In this document: positions 33,758-43,052 of the stretch, piece by piece
Numbering within the stretch: the stretch's first letter is position 1
Layout: every line of letters begins with the position of its first letter
Notes under the pieces: generated by a model
Database searches by the model: none
Told to the model about the DNA's origin: nothing
Seen by the model: the letters and a program-made list of their open reading frames with translations, nothing else
Program-made: the position numbers and the translations under genes
DNA from: Flavobacteriaceae bacterium CG_4_10_14_3_um_filter_33_47
Lineage (GTDB): Bacteria; Bacteroidota; Bacteroidia; Flavobacteriales; Flavobacteriaceae
Assembly: GCA_002784145.1 (NCBI GenBank)
Contig: PFKE01000022.1
Span: 1 to 53,439 of the forward strand
Direction: 5' to 3'
DNA: 53,439 nt

Positions 33758-34684
33758 ATGTTAAGTAGAGTAGCAAATAATCTTATTTGGTTAGAACGAT
33801 ATATGGAACGTGGCAATGGTATTATAAGCTTGCTTAAAGTAAACTTTTATGCCAATCAAGATTCTCCAGAACTGTTTTCATGGACACCAATTATACAAAA
33901 CTATAATGCTTCCAGTGAAAAAATCCACACAGAAGATGCCATTGAATGTATTGAATACATGGTGTTTAATACCAGCAACCCAAATTCCATATTAAATTTA
34001 GTCACCAAGGCAAGAGAAAATGCCAGAAGTGTTCAAGAACATATCTCAAGAGAGATGTGGTTATGCATCAACAATTATTATTTATATCTTATCAGAAAAG
34101 ATTTAATTAGAAAGCTTAAAGAAGAAGATCCTATTGTTTTTTTAGATGAATTAAAAAAATATCATCTCATGTATAACGGTACTATGGACTTAACTCAAGA
34201 AAGAGGTTCCTCCTATTATTTTATGAATGTTGGGAAATTTTTAGAACGCGTTATTCAGATTTCAGATTTTACGGCCATGAAACTTATTGAAATTGCTAAA
34301 ACTTCTGATAGTTTAGAGCAAAGCTTTTATTGGAAAAACTTGTTGCTTTCGGTTGGTGGCTATCAATTGTACTTAAAAACACATAAATCGTCATTTCAGG
34401 AAAACCACATCATAAGAATGATTTTTCAGGATAAATTGTTTCCGCGCTCCATGTATTATTGTGTCAATAAGTTAAGCAGACATATTAATAAACTCATTGA
34501 AATTAATGAACTTGAAAAAAATAATACCGAATTTTTGTTAGGAAAACTTGAAAGTACCATAAAATATACGACTATTGACGGTATTAATGAACAAGGTCTC
34601 AACCATTTTATTTCGGATATTAAGGAAGATATTAAAAACATTTCTTTAAGCATTAATACTGTATATTTCTCACATTCAAATTAA
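33758..34684 (+). CDS. Alpha-E domain protein (DUF403)
   Basis: A 308-residue, mainly helical protein of the alpha-E family, known as the constant partner of circularly permuted ATP-grasp enzymes. It begins MLSRVANNLIWLERYMERG, the family's signature, and includes ARENARSVQEHISREMWLCIN and DLTQERGSSYYFMNVGKFLERVIQ. The frame continues back to 33704 inside the ATP-grasp gene, but the family N-terminus and a normal 19-bp gap favour the ATG at 33758. The activity is unknown; the conserved Glu/Arg-rich helices may bind the ATP-grasp product or protein. Confidence 0.92.
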   Translation: MLSRVANNLIWLERYMERGNGIISLLKVNFYANQDSPELFSWTPIIQNYNASSEKIHTEDAIECIEYMVFNTSNPNSILNLVTKARENARSVQEHISREMWLCINNYYLYLIRKDLIRKLKEEDPIVFLDELKKYHLMYNGTMDLTQERGSSYYFMNVGKFLERVIQISDFTAMKLIEIAKTSDSLEQSFYWKNLLLSVGGYQLYLKTHKSSFQENHIIRMIFQDKLFPRSMYYCVNKLSRHINKLIEINELEKNNTEFLLGKLESTIKYTTIDGINEQGLNHFISDIKEDIKNISLSINTVYFSHSN

Positions 34685-34693
34685 GCCTAAACA

Positions 34694-35656
34694 ATGCCTA
34701 CATTTTATATAAAACATAACACACTATACAGTTACAGCGATTCTGTGATTGATGCTGCAAACCAAATAAAGTTATATCCTATTAATGACCATTATCAAAA
34801 AGTTGTCTCTTTAAAAATAACGGTAAACACCAACCCTTTTATTGATACCTATTTAGATTTTTATAATAATGTGGTTGGCACTTTTATGATTACTGAGCCT
34901 CATAATGTGTTGTCAATAGAATTAGAAGCTGAGGTCATTACCTATCCAAGAATATTTCCAGAAGATACTGTAGATGCTAGCGCACAATGGGATGAATTAA
35001 AAACGTTACAAGGCAATCCACAATACATAGATTTTTTAAAATATAAACCATTTAGTGGTACAGCGGATGTTTTAGAATGGATTCAATCAAAAGATTTAAA
35101 AGTGCTAACACCTTACAAAGTTGTGCTTGAACTTTGCCAATACATTTACACCAATTTTAATTATATAAAAGGCATTACGCATGTGCATTCAACCTTAGAT
35201 GACATTTGGGGTTTAAAAGGAGGCGTTTGTCAGGATTTTACAAATATCATGTTACAAATAACCCGTATGTTAGGAATTCCTGCGCGTTATGTAAGCGGCT
35301 ATATTTGCCCTAATAACGAATTTACACGAGGTGAAGGCGCAACCCATGCCTGGATTGAAGCTTACCTGCCCAATTATGGTTGGTTAGGTATTGACCCAAC
35401 AAATAATGCTATAGCCAATGAAAACCACGTAGCACTTGCTGTTGGAAGAAATTATAACGACTGTTCTCCAGTAAAAGGAGTTTATAAAGGTAACGTTAAA
35501 GATGTTTTAACGGTTAATGTGACAGTTAGTACTTCAAAGAATTCTATTTTGAACCCTGTGACTCTTTCCAATACTTTAGAAATACCCGAAGAAATCAACA
35601 GCTATCGTCAAAATTTAGAAATTATTCAACAACATCAACAGCAGCAGCAGCAATAA
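34694..35656 (+). CDS. Transglutaminase-like cysteine protease/peptidase family protein
   Basis: A 320-residue protein with a bacterial transglutaminase N-terminal beta domain (1-100) and a transglutaminase-like core. The triad is visible: C179 in GGVCQDF, H218 in GATHAW and D234 in LGIDPTN. There is no signal peptide, so it works in the cytoplasm. The C-terminus ends in a Gln/His tract (QQHQQQQQQ, CAG/CAA codons). It is the third gene of the ATP-grasp / alpha-E cluster (9-bp gap). In this setting the enzyme may hydrolyse, transfer or crosslink amide bonds made by the ATP-grasp protein. This is an inference. Confidence 0.93.
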   Translation: MPTFYIKHNTLYSYSDSVIDAANQIKLYPINDHYQKVVSLKITVNTNPFIDTYLDFYNNVVGTFMITEPHNVLSIELEAEVITYPRIFPEDTVDASAQWDELKTLQGNPQYIDFLKYKPFSGTADVLEWIQSKDLKVLTPYKVVLELCQYIYTNFNYIKGITHVHSTLDDIWGLKGGVCQDFTNIMLQITRMLGIPARYVSGYICPNNEFTRGEGATHAWIEAYLPNYGWLGIDPTNNAIANENHVALAVGRNYNDCSPVKGVYKGNVKDVLTVNVTVSTSKNSILNPVTLSNTLEIPEEINSYRQNLEIIQQHQQQQQQ

Positions 35657-35712
35657 GGCATTTTGTTGATTAAATAAATAATGGTGTGTATTTTGTAATG
35701 GTATAAAAACAT

Positions 35713-35946
35713 CTATTTAGGATATTGCTTTTTTATATTCCTAATTAAATCTTCCAAACCATTTAATTTAAGTTCATAAACCGTTTGTAACATATCACCT
35801 AACTTACCTTTTGGAAACCCTTTATTATAATACCAAACCACATAAAATTCAGGTAAGTCTATTAAATATCGGTCTTTATATTTTCCATAGGGCATTTTAG
35901 TATGCGCTAAGGTTATTAAGAAATTTTTGTCGGGTTGTATAGACAC
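35713..35946 (-). CDS. DUF3820 family protein
   Basis: A 77-residue small protein of the DUF3820 family: MPYGKYKDRYLIDLPEFYVVWYYNKGFPKGKLGDMLQTVYELKLNG is diagnostic, with the conserved FGK/YGK-Y and P-x-x-Y-x-x-W-x pattern. Relatives are called putative quorum-sensing-regulated virulence factors, but the function is not established. It is cytoplasmic, with no signal peptide or helix. It is on the minus strand, convergent with the transglutaminase-like gene and 91 bp downstream of the LysM gene. Confidence 0.9.
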   Translation of the reverse strand: MSIQPDKNFLITLAHTKMPYGKYKDRYLIDLPEFYVVWYYNKGFPKGKLGDMLQTVYELKLNGLEDLIRNIKKQYPK

Positions 35947-36037
35947 AATTAGTTATAATTAAAAGCGTTTAGCTTTTGAAGCGTTTTCTCTATTTTGAAT
36001 GATTTGGAGCTATTCTTGATTGATTTTTTTTGCTTGC

Positions 36038-37972
36038 TTATTGCTTAATTTCTTCAATTCTTAAGTCGTTATATTTAACTAAATAAACTGCATTATTATA
36101 ATACCCACCAAAAAGTTCTTTTTTGTAATCAAATTTACTTTCTACATACTCTGTTAAAGGACTTTCATTAACAGAACCATATAAATCGTTTGAAGACACC
36201 AAACGAAGCACCACATCCATGGTAACATCAAAGCCTCGAATGGCACGCTTGTTTGGTAAGATGTTATACTTCTCTTTATAGTTTTTTACAAAGAAATTAT
36301 GATGGTCACTATCCATACTTTTTGAGATGGTTGCAAAAGTAAATTGTAAATTGGATAAATGCTCGTTGGATATTTCATCACTTTCAAACGCTGAATTAAC
36401 ATTAGTGGTTAATAAGATAATATCAATTTTTGCTCTATTTTGTTCCATATTTTCTTTTTGAATTAAAGAATTCAAAATACTGGATACATTAGATGCAAAT
36501 CCTTCATGTTGTGTTTCTAAAAACACCATGTTTAATCCTGGTTTTAAAATAGAGGCTACATCATCAATTAAAAGGTAATTGGCATCTTTACCTTCTTTAT
36601 TTTTCCGCGAACGCACCTGTTTTGCATATGAAAATTCCTGTCTAAGTTGGTTGGCAACCGTTTCATTTTTACTATCAGAAATGATGATGATATTTTTCTG
36701 TTCAGATCTATTTTTTACATAGTTTATAATGTTTCTGCGCAATAAATCAGCGGAAGGCCTAGTTTGAAAAACATTATCATATAAATTAAGGTTTTCACCA
36801 ATAGGCGATACAATAGGTGTATTACTTTTTCTGAGTTCTAAGGCTGCTTTGTCAAAACTAGCTGGTGTTAATGGCCCAATAACGGCATCAACATCTTCAA
36901 AATCATGCGCATCAATAATTTTTGACACTTCACTTACTTGATATTTTGTATCATACACATCTACTTTAAGAGAAATCCCTAAGGCTTTTAAAGAATCAAT
37001 TGCAACTAAAATACCCGAATAAACATCTAAGGATGCATTTAAATAAGGATCCTTTATAATACTTTCTTTAGTTCCTGAAATGGAATCGTAATTCACACGG
37101 TTTAGTCTAAATGGCAACATAACCGCAATATGTTTGGTGTTATAATCTCTAATTTTATTAACCAAATTGGTTACATTAGAAGATTCTTCAACGTCTTGTA
37201 AACTTCTATTAAAAGGTACTTTTAAAATCATGCCTTCTTTTAAACCTGTTTCCTTTAGTTCAGAATTTAAGGCTTCTAGCTGTTGTTGTTCTAGTCCTAA
37301 TTTAATCTTTAACCTAAAAAAACCTTCTTTGGGTAATACTTTATAGTAACTGTATTGTTCATCAACTATGTTTTCTTCTGTCTTGGTAATGTTTGGCACG
37401 TTAATCATTTCACCTTCTTGTAAGACCTCACCCATATTTGGGTTAAGTGCCTCCAATTCGGAAAGTGTTATGCCAAATTTATAAGCAATTCTCCACTTGC
37501 CTTCTTTAGGCAATACGGTGTATTGTTTTGTTGGTTCTTTGGTTTCAACAACTTCTGTGATTTTAAAAACAGGTATTTTGAGCTTATCACCTTTTCTTAA
37601 AGCGTTTGCGTACAAAAAGGTGTTGTATTTTTTTATATCTTCTTCTAAAACATGATACTCTTTTGCCAAACTATATAAAGTTTCTCTCTTACCTGTTCGA
37701 TGTGTTTTAAAGCCTTGTAATTCTTTTACTATGGTTATTTTAGGTTCTAACTCTTCCTTTGCTTTTGGAATAATTAAAATAGCATTGGGTTTAAGCCCCT
37801 TTTTTGCATCTGGATTTAAGACATAAATATCAAAAGGGGTTACATAATATTCTTTAGAAATACTTTCAATAGTCTCACCTTGTTTAACTTTATGTGTTTT
37901 ATAATTTTGTGCTATAACTGTATGAATACTAAAAAGAACTATCAAACAAACCGTAGAAAAGAATTTAATCAT
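36038..37972 (-). CDS. LysM-repeat protein with C-terminal periplasmic-binding-like domain
   Basis: A 644-residue exported protein. After the signal peptide (MIKFFSTVCLIVLFSIHTVIAQ) come about four LysM-type repeats over about 25-255 (THKVKQGETIESISKEYYV, THRTGKRETLYSLAKEYHV, VLPKEGKWRIAYKFGITLSELEALN, KVLPKEGFFRLKIKLGLEQQQLEAL), then a domain (about 275-640) resembling ABC-type amino-acid/ligand binding proteins (HIAVMLPFRLN, DVDAVIGPLTPASFDKAA, FSYAKQVRSR). LysM binds peptidoglycan, so the protein may be tethered to the wall while its ligand-like domain faces the periplasm. It is downstream of guaA on the same strand. Such genes recur beside guaA in flavobacteria, from memory. Confidence 0.9.
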   Translation of the reverse strand: MIKFFSTVCLIVLFSIHTVIAQNYKTHKVKQGETIESISKEYYVTPFDIYVLNPDAKKGLKPNAILIIPKAKEELEPKITIVKELQGFKTHRTGKRETLYSLAKEYHVLEEDIKKYNTFLYANALRKGDKLKIPVFKITEVVETKEPTKQYTVLPKEGKWRIAYKFGITLSELEALNPNMGEVLQEGEMINVPNITKTEENIVDEQYSYYKVLPKEGFFRLKIKLGLEQQQLEALNSELKETGLKEGMILKVPFNRSLQDVEESSNVTNLVNKIRDYNTKHIAVMLPFRLNRVNYDSISGTKESIIKDPYLNASLDVYSGILVAIDSLKALGISLKVDVYDTKYQVSEVSKIIDAHDFEDVDAVIGPLTPASFDKAALELRKSNTPIVSPIGENLNLYDNVFQTRPSADLLRRNIINYVKNRSEQKNIIIISDSKNETVANQLRQEFSYAKQVRSRKNKEGKDANYLLIDDVASILKPGLNMVFLETQHEGFASNVSSILNSLIQKENMEQNRAKIDIILLTTNVNSAFESDEISNEHLSNLQFTFATISKSMDSDHHNFFVKNYKEKYNILPNKRAIRGFDVTMDVVLRLVSSNDLYGSVNESPLTEYVESKFDYKKELFGGYYNNAVYLVKYNDLRIEEIKQ

Positions 37973-38243
37973 ATCATCTTATTTTAAAATTGAATTAAGG
38001 ATAGACATCCTTGGAATTAGCTAAAAAAACCTATCCTTTTACTTTTATGCATATAGCATGCCAAAATAGAAAACAGATAGTAAACCAGCAAACTATAATT
38101 TTGAACTCCCTTAATAATATACGCAAATGTTGCAAGTAAAGTATGCTTTAAAACATAAATTTAACTATTAAAAATCATGACACCCAAACCAAATTTATCA
38201 AGTTTTTAATAAGACACCAACAAAAAATAAAGTCACCGAACTA

Positions 38244-39779
38244 TTATTCCCACTCAATAGTTGCTGGTGGTTTTGAGCTGATATCATAAACAACTCTATT
38301 AACACCTTTTACTTTATTTATGATATCGTTGGATGTTTTTTGTAAGAATTCGTAAGGCAAATTCACCCAATCGGCCGTCATGCCATCAGTACTTTCAACA
38401 GCTCTAAGTGCTACACATTTTTCGTAGGTTCGCTCATCACCCATAACACCAACACTGTTTACAGGTAATAAAATAGCACCTGCTTGCCAAACTTTGTCAT
38501 ATAAACCCCATTCTCGAAGTCCGTTTATAAAAATAGCATCAACTTCTTGAAGAATACGCACTTTTTCAGCAGTGATATCTCCTAAAATACGAATGGCTAA
38601 TCCTGGGCCTGGAAACGGATGACGTCCTAACAACAAAGGATCAATCCCTAACGTAGCACCAACACGTCTCACCTCATCTTTAAATAAAGCTTTTAGAGGT
38701 TCTACAATTTTAAGCTTCATAAAATCAGGTAAACCTCCAACATTATGATGACTTTTTATGGTGGCACTTGGTCCACCAGTGGCAGATACACTTTCAATAA
38801 CATCTGGATAAATAGTGCCTTGTGCTAACCAGATAACATTTTCAATTTGGTGAGCTTCATCATCAAATACTTCAATAAACGCATTCCCTATGGCTTTGCG
38901 TTTTCTCTCAGGATCCTCAATGCCTGCTAAAGCATCCAAAAAACGTTTAGAAGCATCAACGCCTTTAACGTTAAGTCCCATCCCTTCATATTGTTTTAAT
39001 ACACTTTCAAATTCATTTTTACGCAGCAAACCATTATTAACAAAAATGCAATACAGGTTTTTACCTATGGCTTTATGCAATAATACCGCAGCAACAGAGG
39101 AATCTACTCCACCAGAAAGCCCTAAAACAACTTTATCATTTCCTATTTTATTCTGAAGGTCTTCTACGGTTTCTTCAACAAAAGATTGTGGCGTCCAATC
39201 TTGATGAATACCGGCTATATTTACTAAAAAGTTTTCTAATAATTTTTTACCGTCAGTGGTATGATATACTTCTGGATGGAATTGAATGGCATACGTTTCT
39301 TCGCCTTCAATTTTATAAGCGGCATTTTCTACATCGTGAGTGCTTGCTAAAAGGATTCCTTTAGTAGGTAAATTCTTAATGGTATCACTATGACTCATCC
39401 ATACTTGACTATTTTTTTTAATGCCATCAAAAAAGGCTTCATCAGGTTTTATAAATGATAAGTTTGCTCTACCATATTCTCTGGTGTTTGATGGTGCTAC
39501 TTCGCCACCAAAAAAATGCGCTAAATATTGGGCGCCATAACAAACCGCAAGCATTGGTTTTTTTCCACGTATTTGTGATAAATCTGGATGTGGTGCATCG
39601 TTGCCTCTTACAGAAAATGGGCTTCCTGATAAAACTACCGCATTGTACTCTGATACATTTGCTGGAATTTTGTTGTAAGGATGAATTTCGCAATAAATAT
39701 TGAGTTCTCTAACTCTGCGGGCAATAAGTTGTGTGTATTGAGACCCGAAATCTAAAATAAGTACCTTGTTGTGTTGCAT
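38244..39779 (-). CDS. guaA: GMP synthase (glutamine-hydrolysing)
   Basis: A 511-residue GMP synthase that aminates XMP to GMP, using ammonia from glutamine. The class I glutamine amidotransferase domain (1-190) has [18 protein letters not shown], the cysteine nucleophile in [15 protein letters not shown] and the HPEVYHT histidine/glutamate. The ATP pyrophosphatase domain has [20 protein letters not shown], and the C-terminal dimerization domain ends PPATIEWE. Family N-termini start [11 protein letters not shown], so the ATG at 39777-39779 is used rather than a TTG two codons upstream. Motifs and length are complete. Confidence 0.98.
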   Translation of the reverse strand: MQHNKVLILDFGSQYTQLIARRVRELNIYCEIHPYNKIPANVSEYNAVVLSGSPFSVRGNDAPHPDLSQIRGKKPMLAVCYGAQYLAHFFGGEVAPSNTREYGRANLSFIKPDEAFFDGIKKNSQVWMSHSDTIKNLPTKGILLASTHDVENAAYKIEGEETYAIQFHPEVYHTTDGKKLLENFLVNIAGIHQDWTPQSFVEETVEDLQNKIGNDKVVLGLSGGVDSSVAAVLLHKAIGKNLYCIFVNNGLLRKNEFESVLKQYEGMGLNVKGVDASKRFLDALAGIEDPERKRKAIGNAFIEVFDDEAHQIENVIWLAQGTIYPDVIESVSATGGPSATIKSHHNVGGLPDFMKLKIVEPLKALFKDEVRRVGATLGIDPLLLGRHPFPGPGLAIRILGDITAEKVRILQEVDAIFINGLREWGLYDKVWQAGAILLPVNSVGVMGDERTYEKCVALRAVESTDGMTADWVNLPYEFLQKTSNDIINKVKGVNRVVYDISSKPPATIEWE

Positions 39780-39841
39780 GCGCAAAAATAGGAATTGATT
39801 TTAGAATGCGAAATTAGCACACACACTTTTTTAATAAATTT

Positions 39842-41212
39842 TTAAAGCATAGAATCTAAAATCATTTCTATATCTTTTTCAGTAGTATCAGGATTTATAA
39901 AACAAAAGCGTGAAACAGTTTCAAAAGTATCTCCTTTTTTCCATTTTGTTGGGGTTACCAAAGCAAATCCTTTTCTGTGATTTTCATACGTCCAATGCGT
40001 ATAATCTTCTGGTTTCCAACCAATTCTTCTATATAAAACACAGGACAAACTAGGATTTCTAACCAATTCAACATGAGGTTTTTCTTGTATCAATCTACCT
40101 GCTATTTGAGCCAATTCAAGACCACGTTCCACAGCTTCTTTATATCTATCGGTACCATGCATGGCTAATGAAAACCATAATGGCAATCCTCTAACACGTC
40201 TTGTTAACTGTATTTGATAATCGGTTGGATTGAAACCATGGGCGCCTTCATCTTTAAAAATATCTAAATACGAACCTTGTTGTGAATGTGCTTTCTTTGC
40301 TAATTCTGGTATTTTATAAATAACTGCCCCACAATCATAGGGTGAAAACATCCATTTATGTGGGTCAATGGTAATGCTATCAGCTTTTTCAATGCCATTA
40401 AATAAATGTCTTACGGAATCTGCGGCCAAGGCACCACCGCCATAAGCAGCATCTACATGAAACCACAGCTGTTCTTTTTCACAAATAACTGCAATACCAG
40501 CTAAATCATCAATAATACCTGCATTGGTAGTACCACCAGTAGCCACAACAGCAAATAGGCGTTTGCGTTGATGTGCAGTTAAATTATTGATAGTTGCTTG
40601 CAAATTAGAACCCAATAGTCTGTCTTCTGTATCCACTAAAAGCACATCAACGTCTATAACTTTAGCCATAGCCTTAATAGATGAGTGCGCTCCGATGGAC
40701 GCTATTATAAGCCCTTTTTCTCCTTTAAAAATATCATTTTCTCTCCAATACTCTCTAGCGGTTACCATAGCAGAAAGGTTTGCTGCTGTTCCACCACTAG
40801 TAAACACACCAAAAGCACCTTCGGGTAATCCTGTTAAAGAAACAATCCATTTCATTGCTTCGTTTTCACAGAAAATACCGCCTGCACCTTCCATCCAATA
40901 AGCCCCATGAATGCTGGAAGCCGAGGTAACCAAATCGAACATAATAGCAGCTCTTGTTGGCGATGCTGGCACAAATGCCAGATGTCTTGGATGATCAATG
41001 GATACATTGGCTTTCATTAAATGTTCTTTCCACAAATTAAAAGCCACTTCTCCGCCAATACCTTTGGGCGTAACGGTTTCTCCTACTAAAGCTTTTAAAT
41101 CTTCCGCTTTTCTAGGAATTCCAATTTTAGGTTCTGTTGCTGAAATTCTATCAATGGTATATTTCATAACATCTAAAGTCATGTTTACCAATTCAATGTC
41201 TATTTTGTGCAT
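39842..41212 (-). CDS. PLP-dependent amino-acid decarboxylase (group II)
   Basis: A 456-residue group II decarboxylase (aromatic-L-amino-acid/aspartate/glutamate type). It contains FTSGGTAANLSAMVTARE, H176 in IGAHSS (stacks on PLP), D254 in HVDAAYGG and the Schiff-base lysine K286 in DPHKWMF. A long N-terminal helix region (1-60) precedes the main domain. It starts 4 bp after the bshC stop, so the two genes form an operon. The product could be an amine from aspartate, glutamate or an aromatic acid; the sequence does not decide. A role in bacillithiol or CoA metabolism is conceivable but unproven. Confidence 0.92.
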   Translation of the reverse strand: MHKIDIELVNMTLDVMKYTIDRISATEPKIGIPRKAEDLKALVGETVTPKGIGGEVAFNLWKEHLMKANVSIDHPRHLAFVPASPTRAAIMFDLVTSASSIHGAYWMEGAGGIFCENEAMKWIVSLTGLPEGAFGVFTSGGTAANLSAMVTAREYWRENDIFKGEKGLIIASIGAHSSIKAMAKVIDVDVLLVDTEDRLLGSNLQATINNLTAHQRKRLFAVVATGGTTNAGIIDDLAGIAVICEKEQLWFHVDAAYGGGALAADSVRHLFNGIEKADSITIDPHKWMFSPYDCGAVIYKIPELAKKAHSQQGSYLDIFKDEGAHGFNPTDYQIQLTRRVRGLPLWFSLAMHGTDRYKEAVERGLELAQIAGRLIQEKPHVELVRNPSLSCVLYRRIGWKPEDYTHWTYENHRKGFALVTPTKWKKGDTFETVSRFCFINPDTTEKDIEMILDSML

Positions 41213-41216
41213 TGTA

Positions 41217-42812
41217 CTAAAGTGTTGCTATTAAAAACTCAGACTTGAGAGGTTTTAAATTTTCTATTAATTGAGGTATTAATTGCTCGCCATATTCCAG
41301 ATAAAACTCAGCAAAATTATGATATCGTTCTTGCAAGCTACCATTAGGGAATAACTCATTTTTAAGTTCTGTCATTCTTGAAACCTCATCAGCCAATGCT
41401 ATCTTTTGTGCCTTTAGCAAGCGCTTTTCAAGGTTTTCTAAGCCTTTTAACTGCTTAACTTCTTGAGCCTTTACCGCACCTAAAAACGATTTGTCAGTTT
41501 GCTCTGCAATTTTATATAAATCTTGAAACTGTTGGATTAAATACGTTTTTTGTTCAGAAAAATCTATTTCAATATTCGAAATTTCTCTTACTCTTTTATT
41601 GATAAACGAGTCTTTATTTAAGAAAATATCTTCAATGGATATGTTTAATTTTTGAAGCTTTTTTAATTGATTTTCAGATTGAATTAAAACCGAATTACGA
41701 AGTAATACCATAGGAAACGGTACTTTTACCTCATCAAAAAATTGCTTTAACTGAAACCAATAAGCCAGTTCACCACCGCCACCGATATAACAAAGATTGG
41801 GTAGGATAACCTCTTGATACAAAGGTCGCATAATCACGTTAGGACTAAATCGCTCTGGATGATTGTCAACCTCTTCTAAAATCTGTTCTTTTGTCCAAGA
41901 GATGTTGGTATCTAAAACATTGTAAACGCCTTCTTCAAAAACAATGCGCTCTCTTAAATTTTCTTGTATATAAAATAAATTAATGTCTCGAGGGTTTACT
42001 TGAATGTCATTATTTTCTGAAAGTGCTTCATTAGTTTTAGAAACCGATTTATACGATGTTTGCCCAACCAATTCCTCTTTCATAAAAGGGATGAATTGCT
42101 TTTTTAAGTCTTTATTGTTTGCATCAATAATAACAAGTCCATAATCTTTAAACAATTCATTGGTTAAAAATCGTGTGGCATCCGCTAAGTTTTCATGCTT
42201 TAAATAAGCGTTTTTAAAAAGTGTTTTTAAATGCTCTGCATTTTTAGAAGAGCCTAAATCAAGAGAAAACAAATTAAATACAGCCTCTAATCCTTTGGTC
42301 GTTAATTTACCAACAGCACCCTTTGCATCTCTGTGCCAATGAACTTTTTTTCCTTTAAAATTAAAATAGTTTATTTCGTCAAAATCATGGTCTTCAGTCG
42401 CCATCCAATAAACAGGCACAAAATTATAATTAGGATAATGTTGTTTTAATTCTTTGGTAAGATTTATGGTTGAAATAATTTTATATAAAAAATACAGAGG
42501 TCCGGTAAACAAGTTTAATTGATGTCCTGTAGTAATGGTAAAGGTATTTTCATGTTTTAAAAATTCTATATTTTGCCAAGTATTTTCTGAAACCTCTACA
42601 TACTTATATTGTTTTTTTAATTGTTCAACCAGGATACATCTTGATTTCAAATTAAAAGACAAATGCTTTTGTTCAATTTGATTTTTAAAATTTTCCAGAT
42701 TCGGAAATTTATTATAAAAGGTTTTTAACACTGGTTTTTCCTCTAAATAATCACAAATAAGTGAAGAAAAATAACCCGTTTTTTTGAATGGAATAGATTC
42801 AGTTGACATCAT
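41217..42812 (-). CDS. bshC: Bacillithiol biosynthesis cysteine-adding enzyme BshC
   Basis: A 531-residue BshC, which adds cysteine to glucosaminyl-malate in the last step of bacillithiol synthesis. It shows FTITTGHQLNLFTGPLYFLYKI, YWMATEDHDFDEI, GKKVHWHRDAKGAVGKL, NVIMRPLYQEVILPNLCYIGGGGELAYW, and a long helical C-terminal half (about 385-480) that forms the dimerization coiled coil. The length fits. Two ATGs open the gene (42812 and 42809); either may be used. It is the first gene of a pair with the PLP decarboxylase. bshA and bshB are not in the window. Confidence 0.96.
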   Translation of the reverse strand: MMSTESIPFKKTGYFSSLICDYLEEKPVLKTFYNKFPNLENFKNQIEQKHLSFNLKSRCILVEQLKKQYKYVEVSENTWQNIEFLKHENTFTITTGHQLNLFTGPLYFLYKIISTINLTKELKQHYPNYNFVPVYWMATEDHDFDEINYFNFKGKKVHWHRDAKGAVGKLTTKGLEAVFNLFSLDLGSSKNAEHLKTLFKNAYLKHENLADATRFLTNELFKDYGLVIIDANNKDLKKQFIPFMKEELVGQTSYKSVSKTNEALSENNDIQVNPRDINLFYIQENLRERIVFEEGVYNVLDTNISWTKEQILEEVDNHPERFSPNVIMRPLYQEVILPNLCYIGGGGELAYWFQLKQFFDEVKVPFPMVLLRNSVLIQSENQLKKLQKLNISIEDIFLNKDSFINKRVREISNIEIDFSEQKTYLIQQFQDLYKIAEQTDKSFLGAVKAQEVKQLKGLENLEKRLLKAQKIALADEVSRMTELKNELFPNGSLQERYHNFAEFYLEYGEQLIPQLIENLKPLKSEFLIATL

Positions 42813-43052
42813 TGCTATTAATCAATTTGAAATGTAAAGATAAAGCTAATCAACCATCAATTTCTAAAAAAATAGTTAAAGCCTTGCTACTTGCTTTTAA
42901 AAAATCTTGTTTCCAATTGTTTTATTAACATTGTTTTATAAAATACCCTGTTACTTTAAAACTTATAAGCACAAAAATCCTTGTTAATTATTTAATAAAA
43001 ACTTGAAAATTAGAGGCATTTTTAGTAATTTAATCAGTTAAAGATACTTACC

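Noticed and set aside
38190-38197. TAAATTTG (minus) as promoter of the LysM gene
   Set aside because: It would give a leader of about 210 nt without supporting features, and is likely a chance match in AT-rich DNA.
39783-39790. TATTTTTG as a guaA promoter element
   Set aside because: It is only 3 bp from the guaA ATG, so the start site would fall at or inside the codon. I keep it only as a possible second leaderless case and do not list it as a feature.
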